Assembly: GCF_963583255.1 (NCBI RefSeq)
Contig: NC_084817.1
Location: forward strand, 14,700,121-14,764,120
Length of the DNA: 64,000 nucleotides
Reading direction: 5' to 3'
Origin: Pyrus communis
Lineage: Eukaryota > Streptophyta > Magnoliopsida > Rosales > Rosaceae
Part shown: positions 18,935-30,966 of the stretch, piece after piece
Layout: every line of letters begins with the position of its first letter
How positions within the stretch are numbered: position 1 is the stretch's first letter
Made by a program: the position numbers and the translations under genes
The notes under the pieces: generated by a model
What the model was told of the DNA's origin: nothing
The model's input: only the letters and a program-made list of their open reading frames with translations
Database searches by the model: none

Positions 18935-21263
18935 TGATGCGAGATTTATACGCACACAAATTAAACCCTCTTTTCGTCAAATTGTAGTATATGTATAAGT
19001 AGGGATCGTTCTAGACCGGGGATTAGGAGGGATTGTTAACCACTTGGATTTGACTCAAAAACGTAAAATAACAATATGAAACACTATACTAGACTCAAAG
19101 AATGCAAAACTAAACTTTTAAAACATTAAAACAAACCAAAAGACTCAAACATCACCCAAAACACTCAAAACTGCCTTAAAATCACTTTCTGGGCAGTTTT
19201 GAGCACTTTGGTGAATTTGGACGAAATTGGGAAATAAAATTGAATCAAAACACTTTAAAACATAAACTAAACAAATTCTAAACACTAAAGAACAAGAAAG
19301 TAAAGGGGGGTTTTAAATTGACGAGAATTGAAATAACAAAACAAGTTAATAAACTAAACAGATTGTAAAACGAATTTGATGGAATGGAATGAATGGATGA
19401 TAGAATGGCTAAGGGGTTCATCTCCATACATGTTATACTTGCATAATAAAATGATTTCCAATTGCATTTCAATAAACCATGAAACTCAACACCCCGGGTT
19501 AACCGTGATGCACTAATTAACCTTCAAATCTTCCTAACGTTATTGAATTGGATGGGTTAGCGCATACAACAATTCAAAACATTCCCCACAAGTCCTCAAC
19601 ATGAATGCATAGAAGAGACACAAGCAAGAATCATTACGCTCTATGAAAATTATAAGTGTTGACGAGGCATTCGTTACTATGGATTGCATGAAACTTATGC
19701 CAAGAATTTGTTTAACGCGATTGTTTATAAGCAACCTCCACTACTTGTGAATATAAGTTCATAACGATTAGGTGAAACTTACTTATATTCTAGCGTCATA
19801 TTCATGCATGAAAATTAAGCGCGCATTCTCAATAAACATACATAAATAAGTTATCAATCAAACGGTTAAACAAATTGAATCCACAACTTATGAAACGCAA
19901 TTAGAAGTATTCAAATCAAAATGCAAGCATAAACATATATTCGAATCACCCCCTAACCAAGGGGGGTTTAGTTCCTCATGGTACAAAACAAAGAGAATCA
20001 AAGAAACACCTAAACATTCCAACAACTCAAACTTGAATTGTATGAACGTTTAGGCCCTCTTATCTTCCATTCCTCATTCGTACAAAACAAAGAGCATTGA
20101 AATTAAACATTGAAATCAAAGAAACACCTAAACATTCCAACAACTCAAACTTGAATTGTATGAACGTTTAGGCACTCTTCTCTTCCTCTTCGTTGTAGCA
20201 CAAGGTCTAGGGATAGTTTGATGGTGTGAATGGTTTGGGGAGTGGTGGAGGAATGGAAGAGGAGTGGTGGAATATGGAAGGATGGTGTTTGGATTGTAAG
20301 GGAGAGCACGGCACAAGGGAGTTTTATGGTCTACATTTCTGCAATGGATGAGTGTTTATGAATGGAATGGATGGACTTGTGAAGGGCACGGCCCCAAGGG
20401 ACCAATTTCTGTTGTGAAATGAATTGTGTATGAATGAGTGTGAATGAATGAGTATTTATAGGTGAAATGGGGGGAACATGACAACTAGGTTGCATGTGCA
20501 CATGTTGGTTGAATGATTATGAGTGCATGTGGCTGAAATAGCATGTGGAATGGCTGGAAATGCAAGGAGAAGGCATGTGCACGGTTTTGGGAGAGAATGG
20601 GAGTGCAAGTGGCTGAAATGTTAGAGGAACAAGTGCATGTGGCTGCATTGTGGTGCAATGATGGAAGAACAATCTGAAAATGCAAGGTATGGCTGGAATG
20701 ATTGTGTTTGTTTGAATGTGCATGTGATTAAATTAAAGGATGCAAAGTAAATAAATAATGAATGCATGTGTTGAATTATGAAGATGCATGTGCAATGAAG
20801 TGGAATGACAATCTGAAATGGGATAGGTACCCACGGCAATGATGATTTCTGGTGGTGTTTTGGGTGCATGTGGAATGAATGATTTCTTGGTGAGTGGATG
20901 CATGTGTTGATTAAAGGGGGAATGCAAAGGAAAAGCTAGAAATGCATGTGGAGTGGCTGCAAGGTGAATGAATAATGAAATGGGAAAGCATGTGCAAGGT
21001 TTTGGTGTGAATGATTGAATGTGCATGTGGCTGCAATGGAGGAGGAATCCTTCAATTTCGTCCATCCGCTTGGCTCCAAGCATATGATATCCATTCCAAT
21101 CTCTAATTTGCTCCAAAAAGGCTCCAAAAGGCATCGTTTTGCATACTTTGCCCTTAGAACCTGAAAACACACAAAAGAAGCATAAAGGACTAAAATAACT
21201 AAAGAAACATAACGTAAATGCACGAGAACAAGCCATTTAAGTCGCATGAATATGCTCCTATCA
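18935..21263 (-). repeat. X1 5' LTR
   Basis: It is 2329 bp, from TGATGCGAG to GCTCCTATCA. It has two leader hairpins (20013-20058 and 20130-20175, reversed), a reversed TATA region at about 20455-20463 and TGCATGTG motifs at about 20495-21030. The 5 bp beyond are ATCAT. Confidence 0.93.
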
Positions 21264-23235
21264 ATCATTCACATAGCTTTAATTCACATGCAAACACATT
21301 GCATTACCATTCACCACAGAAAAACACCATCATTGCCGAGCCTAATTCCCCTTGCATCCATTTCACATGCATTCACTTCATCATTGCAGCCACATTTCCA
21401 CTCACATCCATTTAATTCACATGCATTTCAGATTGCATTCCATTCATTCCACCCTTTAATCACATGCATCTTGGCAGATTTAACATGCACACACAAGCAT
21501 TAGCACATGCAACCTAGCTGTCATGTTCCCCCCATTTCACCTATAAATACTCATTCATTCACACTCATTCATACACAATTCATTTCACAACAGAAATTGG
21601 TCCCTTGGGGCCGTGCCCTTCACAAAGTCCATCCATTCCATTCATACACTTCATCCATTGCAGAAATGTAGACCATAAACCCCCCTTTGTGCCGTGACTC
21701 TCCCCTACAAATCCAAACACCATCCTTCCATTCCTCCACCGCTACCCAAACCATTCACACCACCAAACTATCCTTAGACCTTGTGCTACAACGAAGAGGA
21801 AGATAAGAGTGCCTAAACGTTCATACAATTCAAGTTTGAGTTGTTGGAATGTTTAGGTGTTTCTTTGATTTCAATGTTTAATTTCAATGCTCTTTGTTTT
21901 GTACGAATGGGGAATGGAAGATAAGAGGGCCTAAACGTTCATACAATTCAAGTTTGAGTTGTTGGAATGTTTAGGTGTTTCTTTGATTCTCTTTGTTTTG
22001 TACCATGAGGAACTAAACCCCCCTTGGTTAGGGGGTGATTCGAATATATGTTTATGCTTGCATTTTGATTTGAATACTTCTAATTGCGTTTCATAGGTTG
22101 TGGATTCAATTTGTTTAACCGTTTGATTGATAACTTATTTATGTATGTTTATTGAGAATGCACGCTTAATTTTCATGCATGAATATGACGCTAGAATATA
22201 AGTAAGTTTCACCTAATCGTTATGAACTTATATTCACAAGTAGTGGAGGTTGCTTATAAACAATCGCGTTAAACAAATTCTTGGCATAAGTTTCATGCAA
22301 TCCATAGTAACGAATGCCTCGTCAACACTTATAATTTTCATAGAGCGTAATGATTCTTGCTTGTATCTCTTCTATGCATTCATGTTGAGGACTTGTGGGG
22401 AATGTTTTGAATTGTTGTATGCGCTAACCCATCCAATTCAATAACGTTAGGAAGATTTGAAGGTTAATTAGTGCATCACGGTTAACCCGGGGTGTTGAGT
22501 TTCATGGTTTATTGAAATGCAATTGGAAATCATTTTATTATGCAAGTATAACATGTATGAAGATGAACCCCTTAGCCATTCTATCATCCATTCATTCCAT
22601 TCCATCAAATTCGTTTTACAATCTGTTTAGTTTATTAACTTGTTTTGTTATTTCAATTCTCGTCGAATTAAAACCCCCCTTTACTTTCTTGTTCTTTAGT
22701 GTTTAGAATTTGTTTAGTTTATGTTTTAAAGTGTTTTGATTCAATTTTATTTCCCAATTTCGTCCAAATTCACCAAAGTGCTCAAAACTGCCCAGAAAGT
22801 GATTTTAAGGCAGTTTTGAGTGTTTTGGGTGATGTTTGAGTCTTTTGGTTTGTTTTAATGTTTTAAGTGTTTAGTTTTACATTCTTCGAGTTAGTTTAGT
22901 GTTTTATATTGTGTTTTTACGTTCTTGAGTCAAGTTATTACTTAATTTCGTCCAAATTTGTGTTTGTGCTCAAATCTGCCCAGAAAGTGGTTTTTAGGCA
23001 GATTTGAGTGTGTTTGTGTTGTTTTGAGTCTTTTGGTTTGTCTTAGTGTTTTAAAGTTTAGTTTTGCATTCTTTGAGTCTAGTATAGTGTTTCATATTGT
23101 TATTTTACGTTTTTGAGTCAAATCCAAGTGGTTAACAATCCCTCCTAATCCCCGGTCTAGAACGATCCCTACTTGCACCTATACTACAATTGATAAAAAG
23201 AGGGTTTAATTTGTGTGCGTATAAATCTCGCATCA
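21264..23235 (+). repeat. Y: plus-strand LTR remainder, split by X1
   Basis: It ends CGCATCA at 23235. Its left part lies beyond the X1 insertion, outside the window. CACATGCA motifs occur at 21288-21515, TATA at 21541-21549, two leader hairpins from about 21811 and 21930. The last 300 bp contain a second copy of the AATCTGCCCAGAAAGTG segment (about 22975), an internal duplication shared with fragment V. The right flank GTAAT joins X2 internal sequence. Confidence 0.88.
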
Positions 23236-23912
23236 GTAATTGCATTGAGGCTTTTGATCTTTGTGATTCCACAGGCTTACTCTTGAACTGGTTTCTGCCC
23301 ATCGTTGATTTTCCTTTGTGCTACTTCTTGAACTGGGCAGCATGATGGTTCTTTTGGTCTCCCCCGAAGGTCTGAGCTTATCCCTTTTATCTGTTTCTTT
23401 GTTCAATCTTTCCAATTCGTATTGAAAAGTGTTGGAGGATAACTCAGCCTATGTTTGTCTCCACATGCTTCAATGTATCATTTTCACTTGCCTTACTCGC
23501 TCCCCTTTGCAGAAGTGGTCCCTTCTCCGGAAGTGTATCAACTGTTGAAGATGACTACTCGAGAGCAACGCTAGGTAAGCAATCAGGAATAGGTTCCAGG
23601 CAGTTGGCTCCAGATCGGAAGACTGACTCCAAGTGCTGGCTGATTGCTTCTTTTACTTTGCCATGCGAGTAAGAACAAGGACAAAGAAAAAGACAGGGAA
23701 AGAGCATGATATGAGATACTTTTGCTTTTGACCTTGATGATATGAGATACCTTTGCTTTTGAAGAAGCGGTGCATGAATCAACACATGTATTTCCTCCTG
23801 GGTCATCTTTACTCCAGGCATCTGGTATCATCTTTGGGGAAGAAGAAAAAATTGAGTATTTCGGAAGGCTTTGCTGGGAGTGCGCCCTCAGAGGTGAGGG
23901 AGAGTTGGGCAT
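23236..23912 (-). other. X2: fragment of a second X-type internal region
   Basis: It corresponds to 188-864 of X1 with about eight substitutions. The left edge is the Y insertion and the right edge is LTR S2. It carries both antisense open segments (23451-23672 and 23746-23912); the second is again cut by the LTR. Confidence 0.85.
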
Positions 23913-25982
23913 TGATAGGAGCATATTCATGCGACTTAAATGGCTAGTTCTCGTGCATTTACGTTATGTTTCTTTAGTTATTTTAGTACTTTAAGCTATT
24001 TTCGTGTGTTTGTAGGTCCAAAGGGCTAAAGGAGCAAAAAGATGCATTTTGGAGACTTTTGGAGCACTTTTGGGCTAAGGATGGATAGCTTATGCTTGGA
24101 GCCAACGTGTTGGACGAAATTGAAGACCTAATTGAAGACCAAAGTGTTGGAACCTTGTTCCCTTTAGTTTTAGGACATTTAAACCTTTCCTAATCCCATT
24201 CATCAACACATGCATCCACATGCATTCACCCTTTAAACCATTAAATCCACATGCTTTCCTATTCAATTAAATCAGCCACATGCATTCATCATCATAACCT
24301 AGCTGTCATTCCACTTCATTGCACATGCATCTTCAAATAAATTAGCCATTCCACATGCATATTCAACCTAGCTGTCATTGCACATGCATTCACTCTTTAA
24401 TTCACATGCATTTACTCTTTAATTCACATGCAAAACATCCCATTCCATCTCCCATTTCAGATTGCATTCCATAATCATTCACTCACCTTTAATCCACATG
24501 CATCTTCCATAAATCAAATCAGCCACATTCACCACCACATTCACTCACCACAAACATTCCACATGCATTCATCAACATATCTAGTTGTCACTCACATGCA
24601 TTTCCTTCATCATTTCCAACCCACATGTCCCTTTAATCATTCAAACATACACCCATTCACCACCAGAAATCATACTTGCCATGAGTTCCCATCAGATTTC
24701 CATCATATTCACATGCATTCCATCCTTTAAAACATTGCACATGCACTCCCTTTAATTAATTAAGCCACATGCACTCCCATCCATTTCATCATTGCAGCCA
24801 ACACATGCTTTCACATGCATTTTCAGATTGTCCCCTTGCACATGTAGCCACTTATTCAAAGCACATGCATTTCCACCCTTTAATCACATGCATAAATCAG
24901 CCACATGCATCTCCCATCACCATTCCAGATTTCCACCACCCTCCTAGCTGTCATGTTCCCCCCATTTCACCTATAAATAACCCTTCATTGCAGCCACAAA
25001 GTGGGGGATCCATTCACCACAGAAATAAGGCCTTTGTGCCAGAAATTCATCCATTCCATTCATACACTTCATCCATTGCAGAAATGTAGACCATCAAACC
25101 ACCCCCTTTGTGCCGTGAGTCTCCCCTACAAATCCAAACACCATCCTTCCATTCCTCCACCACTACCCAAACCATTCACACCATCAAACTATCCTTAGAC
25201 CTTGTGCTACAACGAAGAGGAAGATAAGAGTGCCTAAACGTTCATACAATTCAAGTTTGAGTTGTTGGAATGTTTAGGTGTTTCTTTGATTTCAATGTTT
25301 AATTTCAATACTCTTTGTTTTGTACGAATGAGGAAAGGAAGATAAGAGGGCCTAAACGTTCATACAATTCAAGTTTGAGTTGTTGGAATGTTTAGGTGTT
25401 TCTTTGATTCTCTTTGTTTTGTACCATGAGGAACTAAAACCCCCTTGGCTAGGGGGTAATTCGAAATATATGTTTATGCTTGCATTTTGATTTGATTACT
25501 TCTAATTGCGTTTCATAAGTTGTGGATTCAATTTGTTTAACCGTTTGATTGATAACTTATTTATGAATGTTTATTAAGAATGCGCGCTTAATTTTCATGC
25601 ATGAATATGACGCTAGAATATAAGTGAGTTTCACCTAATAGTTACGAACTTATATTCACAAGTAGTGGAGGTTGCTTATAAACAATCGCGTTAAATGAAT
25701 TATTGGCAAGAGTATCATGCATTCATAGTTACAATTGCCTCGTCAATACTTATAATTTTCATAGAGCTTAATGATTCTTGCTTGTATCTCTATTATGCAA
25801 TCATGTAGGGGACTTGTGGGGAATGTTTTGAATTGTTGTATGCGCTAACCCATCCAATTCAATAACATTAGGAAGATTTGAAGGTTAATTAGTGCATCAC
25901 GGTTAACTTGGGGTGTTGAGAATTAATGATTTATTGAAATGCAATTGGAAATCGTTTTATTGTGCAAGTATAACATGTATGG
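23913..25982 (+). repeat. S2: LTR at the same target site as S1, right end lost
   Basis: It starts TGATAGGAGC after GGCAT (23908-23912), the same base as S1 in X1. It matches S1 closely and lacks the A1 insertion: the GCATT target is intact near 24388. The sequence stops inside the U5-proximal half at 25980-25982, where it joins T gag through a shared GG. Leader hairpins are at 25233-25278 and 25351-25396. Confidence 0.9.
24205..24925 (+). promoter_or_regulatory. S2 U3 array: about 20 ACATGC words, then TATA box
   Basis: I count 20 ACATGC words here, 18 followed by A, mostly as CACATGCA, with irregular spacing of 10-90 bp. The TATA box is at 24971-24979. This is the uninterrupted form of the array. 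Binding by B3-domain or bHLH factors is inference. Confidence 0.6.
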
Positions 25983-26649
25983 TGATACTTGAAATGATCC
26001 GGTAATGGTTTAAATTCAAGATTGGATGCCTGAATCATTAACAACATGTTAGTATAAAAGAAAATTGAAATTGGAGGAGGTGGCTTACTTATGTGCTCCG
26101 ACATGAACTCAAGGATAAACACATCTTCTTTGAACATTTCAGGAACTTTGCCCTTGGACAGATTTGATGTGAGGATTGGTCCTTGTCTTGTGTCATAAAA
26201 TTCAACTTCTTTGGAGTTGTTTGCCTCAAGAACGTCCTCTTTGATGAATTCATGATATTCCCTACATTGCACCTTTGGAAGGGCTTCCAAGATGTCTTTT
26301 TCACTTTCTTCTTCCTTGGAATTCATGAACCTGCAAGGAATAGGGATATTAGGTGGAATGGGGTTAGAATTAATTAAATTTGGAACAACCTTACTTGAAT
26401 TAGATGGCGTAGGAGCAATAGGTGCCTCCGGCAAAGGTGTTTCCACCCTTGCCGTGGGTTGGGTGTATTCCTCTTCCTCAAATTGCAACTCCTCATCCAC
26501 TTCTAGGCTATGTTTGGACATTTTTAGGTCAGCTCCAACCTCCATAGCACTTCCCAAAGTGATAGCATTATGGATTTCAAAATCTTCCTTCGAGTTTTCA
26601 ATGGTTGAACTAGGGAGTTCGCCTTGGTCTCGAAACTGTCCTACGAACT
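25983..26649 (-). pseudogene. T gag-like ORF, downstream half
   Basis: The frame continues the T gag from 40192, separated by the A2 insertion with GAACT on both sides. It encodes a Glu-rich linker similar to residues 460-600 of A1 Gag and then a segment resembling the pre-RT region (ISIFFYTNMLLMIQASNLEF). The capsid, zinc knuckle and protease core are absent, as in B. The 3' end is lost at the 25981 breakpoint. Confidence 0.75.
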
Positions 26650-27420
26650 TGATGCGAGATTTATACGCACACAAATTATACCCTCTTTTTATCAATTGTA
26701 GTAAGTATGTAAGTAGGGATCGTTCTTAACCGGGGATTAGGAGGGATTGCAAATCACTTGGAAACTGACTTAAAAACGTAAAATAAAGTTTAAAACACTC
26801 AACTAGACTCAAAGAATGCGAAACTAAACGCCTAAAACACTAAAACAAACCAAAAGGCTCAAACATCACCCAAAACACTCAAAACTGCATTAAAAACACT
26901 TTCTGGGCAGTTTTGAGCACTTTGGTGAATTTGGACGAATTTGTGTAATAAATTGAATCAAAACACTTATAAACACAAACTAAGACACTTTCTAACTAAA
27001 TTGGACACTAAAGTAAAGGGGGATTTTGTCTTGATGAGATTTGAAATAACGAAACAAGATAACAAACTAGGCAGATTGTAAAAACGAATTTCTTAAAAAC
27101 AAGATAATGGATGGATTAGTTAGAGGTCCATTCTCCACACATGACACATTTGTATATGAATCGATTCTCCAATTGCTTTTCATTAACTATGATGCTCAAC
27201 ACCCCAAGTTAACCGTGATGCACTAATTAACTCTCAAATTTTCCTTATGTTATTGAATTGGATGATGCATGCGACAATTCAAATCATTCTCCAATGATTC
27301 TCAACATGAATGCATAGAAGAGATACAATGAGAGATCATGATGCTCTATGAAAATTATAAGTGTTGACGAGGCAATTGTAACTATGTATGCATGATACTC
27401 TTGCCAAGAATTCAATTAAA
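26650..27420 (-). repeat. A2 3' LTR remnant
   Basis: It matches the first 770 bp of the A1 LTR (reverse sense) and ends at TTCAATTAA, where A1 continues CGCGGTTG. It joins B LTR sequence through one untemplated A. Confidence 0.9.
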
Positions 27421-27971
27421 AAGTAGGTGGATGTTGTAGGTGAAGTAGGTGGATGTTGTAGGTGATTATGAGTGATAAGTGATAAGTGTATGATATGTTA
27501 AGTGATAAGTGAATGATTATGATAAGTGATAAATGAATGTATGATATGATAAGTGGTGAATGATAAGTGGTAGTGTTTTAGTATTTAAAATAGGGAACAA
27601 AGCCCTTCCTTGCATGGCAAGGAAGGGAGACACAAGGAAACACACAACAATGTCCTAAGGTTGCTAGGAATGTTGTTTTTGTGTTCTAAAATGCGTAGGA
27701 ATTTTCAATGATGCTCAAACATGAGGTCTTTTTAGGATTTAACTTTCCTACTTCAAGTCTTCAATTTCGTCCATCCTTTTGGCTCCAAGCATATGATATC
27801 CATTCCAATCTCTAATTTGCTCCAAAAGGCTCCAAAAGGCATCCTTTTGCATACTTTGCCCTTAGAACCTGAAAACACACAAAAGAAGCATAAAGAACTA
27901 AAATAACTAAAGAAACATAACGTAAATGTACGAGAACAAGCCATTTAAGTCGCATAAATATGCTTCTATCA
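27421..27971 (-). repeat. B 3' LTR remnant (U3 end)
   Basis: It matches 34595-35165 of the 5' LTR, including the GTAGGTGGATGTT minisatellite and ATAAGTG tract. It ends CTTCTATCA, whereas the 5' LTR has CTTCTACCA. Confidence 0.88.
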
Positions 27972-28718
27972 AATACCCCCACACTTAGCTTTTGCTAGTC
28001 CTCGAGCAAAACAGAAAAACAAAACAAAAAGAACAAAACACAACCTACACCTTCCAACAATCGTATCAGGGACTTCCAATGCACATGACAAATTAAAAAT
28101 CATTATTCTCACAGATTTGAGCCATCTTTACACTTAAGTACATTCTTACTCATAGTCACCACATACTAGTTCACAACTAAGCATTTAAAACCATGTTTTG
28201 AATGTAGTAACATGCCTTAGAGAATTCCCTCAATTTCTTACTAGATGTACTCTCGTTTTTCACACAGATTTTCTGACTACACACCCTACACTAGGTATAT
28301 GTGAGAAGATTGATGTAAACATGTAGACGAACACTCACATATGTTATAATAAGGAAAGCATTTTCTGGAGTTAATAAGCATGTTTAGATATGATCTCATG
28401 AATGGAATGCTACTACTTAGACGCGAGAACCAGTGACACCATAAGCCCATACCAAGTTCAAACTCCACAAATTGAAATACACAACACTCAAGATAGAAGT
28501 CAAGGGTTGTAACGGGGCTTGGGGTATGTGGATAACAAAGAAGGGATATGGAAAACAAAGGTTTTTAAAGAAATAGTGAGCAAAGCATTTGAATCAACTT
28601 AGAATTCACTTTTGAATGAAAACTCAACTTTTGAACAAAAAGGGAGAGTTTAGACAATTTACACCCAGAATTGGTGTTTTGGAACCTTTCTTCAATCACT
28701 TATTCTTTTATTTTTTTC

Positions 28719-28749
<31 letters not shown>

Positions 28750-30401
28750 CTTTTGAATCTCAAAACATCAACACTTAAACATTCTCTCCCCCACACTTAT
28801 TTTCTGTCATAATGTAACTCAAAAGGAATTCAATTAAGTCATGCTCACTATCTTTTAAGAACAAGGGTGGGGATTGTCCTAAACTAGGCTAGGTGAGGAA
28901 AATGTGGGTAAACAAAGAATAAAGGCTAAACAAGGCTCAACGGGGTTAAAACTTACAACATATACGAAGTATGGGAAGTAAGGCTATTTGGCTATGGTGG
29001 TGGTCACTACACAACTTCTTCTTGAATATGTGTTATGCAAATCAATAACATGCTTTGAATGAAATGGGCATGAGTTCTAGCATTTGGAACTATATGATGA
29101 AACGCCTTCTAAGTAGTAACCAAGCAAAGAATAATGAGATCATGCAACGACTTTAGAAAACAAGAAATCACAGATTAAACTCTCCAAAGAACGTTATAGG
29201 CTCAAGTCTCTCAGGGTTGTAGCGTTTGTTTGAGTTCCTTCCTTCAAGCATGTTACAAAAACGAATTTTTTTTCTTTTATGATTGCATGTGAAGTCATAC
29301 ATTATACCATAACCAAGCATATACCAAGAGTAAATCATACTTTTCTCTATGTTTATAACTCTTTCTAACCGTCATGCAATTATAAACCAAATCCTTATCA
29401 TTGTGTTGGAAGGTACCCTAAGACACAAACACACAAAAACGACTCAAAACACTCTTTTTAGGGTTTTTAAAACAAGTTTTTCAAATTTTTATGTGATTTT
29501 CGGAGTTATAAAACAAAACACACTAAAACAGTCTAAAACAACTTAAAAACACCTTAAAACAGCAAGGAACAACATTTGAAGTTATGGGTGATAAAATCCC
29601 ACGAATTTGCATTAAATAACTTAGTTACCCCCCCACACTTAAATCAAACATTGTCCTCAATGTTTTAAGCATATGGTTCACACAAAACATAAGTAAACAC
29701 ACAAAAAAACATTTAAACATACTAAACATGGCAGAATGTAATTAACAAAGAGAAGAGTTTAGGGACGCAAATCTGGTTATGGAGTGTAAATTCCCTCTTC
29801 TCCTTGGTGATTGCATTGAGGCTTTGATCTTTGTGATTCCACAGGCTTACTCTTGAACTGGTTTCCGCCCATCGTTGATTTTCCTTTGTGCTACTTCTTG
29901 AACTGGGCAGCATGATGGTTCATTTGGTCTCCCCCGAAGGTCTGAGCTTATCCCTTTTATCTGTTTCTTTGTTCAATCTTTCCAATTCGTATTGAAAAGG
30001 GTTGGAGGATAACTCAGCCTATGTTTGTCTCCACATGCTTCAATGTATCATTTTCACTTGCCTTACTCGCTCCCCTTTGCAGAAGTGGTCCCTTCTCCGG
30101 AAGTGTATCAACCGTTGAAGATGACTACTCGAGAGCAACGCTAGGTAAGCAATCAGGAATAGGTTCCAGGCAGTTGGCCCCAGATCGGAAGATTGACTCC
30201 AAGTGCCGGCTGATTGCTTCTTTTACTTTGCCATGCGAGTAAGAACAAGGACAAAGAAAAAGACAGGGAAAGAGCATGATATGAGATACTCCTGGGTCAT
30301 CTTTACTCCAGGCATCTGGTATCATCTTTGGGGAAGAAGAAAAAATTTAGTATTTCGAAAGGCTTTGCTGGGAGTGCGCCCTCAGAGGTGAGGGAGAGTT
30401 G
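27972..30401 (-). other. B 3' noncoding region with three PPT-like motifs
   Basis: GTGTGGGG motifs lie at 27972-27987 (the true PPT), 28786-28799 and 29627-29640, with the same order and neighbours as in A1. A poly(T) tract is at about 28727-28749. Positions from about 29625 are the X-type block with the 73-codon plus-strand frame (30021-30242). An 80-bp deletion near 30290 and a TAG near 30349 break the second antisense frame. Confidence 0.7.
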
Positions 30402-30966
30402 GGCATTTTCTTCAGGTTTGCCCTGCCATAAAAGACGAAGGTCGACATATATAGAGATAATATCAAGTGGTGGTACTTTTTACCCTTGTCGACAAACGTT
30501 TTGATCCCGCAATTCCGGCTTTTTGAAATAGTGGCGCCTCTTCGATCTCTGAATACGCCTCTTCGATTTCTGAACGACGCCCCTTCGCTTTCTGAACGAC
30601 ACGTGGTAGTGCAGATGCGGCTCCTTTTGACAAAGCTGCACGCGTCTTCTGAAAAGCAGAGAAAGCGTCGCCGAACTTTGCGCTTGTCGGCTAAAGATAT
30701 GTAGTTGCGGTGATGGCCTCCACGTGTTGTCTGAAAAGAAGAAATCTTTTGACAAAGTTGAACGCGTCTTCTGAAAAGCCGAGAAAGCGTCGCCAAAATT
30801 ACGCCGGAAATTCTGGCTTTTTGAATCGGTGGACGCGTCACCTTGGCTTTTTTATTGAGCTATCGATCACCACAACAAACACTCTCTGAAGATTTCCCAT
30901 TCGTGAAGATCGACTCCGGCCCTTTGAAATTTAACTCCATCCCTTTTCTTTGAACACTTTTGAAAA
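30402..30966 (+). promoter_or_regulatory. B antisense upstream module
   Basis: It corresponds to X1 17339-17929 without any inserted LTR. It has three VNTR units (about 30535-30600), CACGTG at about 30600 and 30720, and the ACGCGT boxes largely retained. GGCAT at 30402-30406 is the empty target of S1/S2. Confidence 0.5.

Larger units (their letters stand above)
1..21263 (-). mobile_element. X1: non-autonomous Athila-like LTR retrotransposon (left end outside window)
   Basis: Internal DNA (1-864 and 17339-18934) is followed by a tRNA-Asp-type PBS (18911-18929) and a 5' LTR (18935-21263), so the element runs on the minus strand. It has no gag, protease, RT or integrase frame. What lies between the 3' noncoding part and the PBS is an antisense module with a coiled-coil ORF. 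Its interior is interrupted by LTR S1 (865-17338). The base pairs after the 5' LTR are ATCAT, and the DNA beyond continues a plus-strand LTR (Y). The same stretch is uninterrupted in the X4 3' LTR near 55530, so X1 is an insertion into Y. Its 3' LTR is off the left edge. Mobility would depend on proteins from an autonomous relative such as A1 (inference). Confidence 0.8.
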
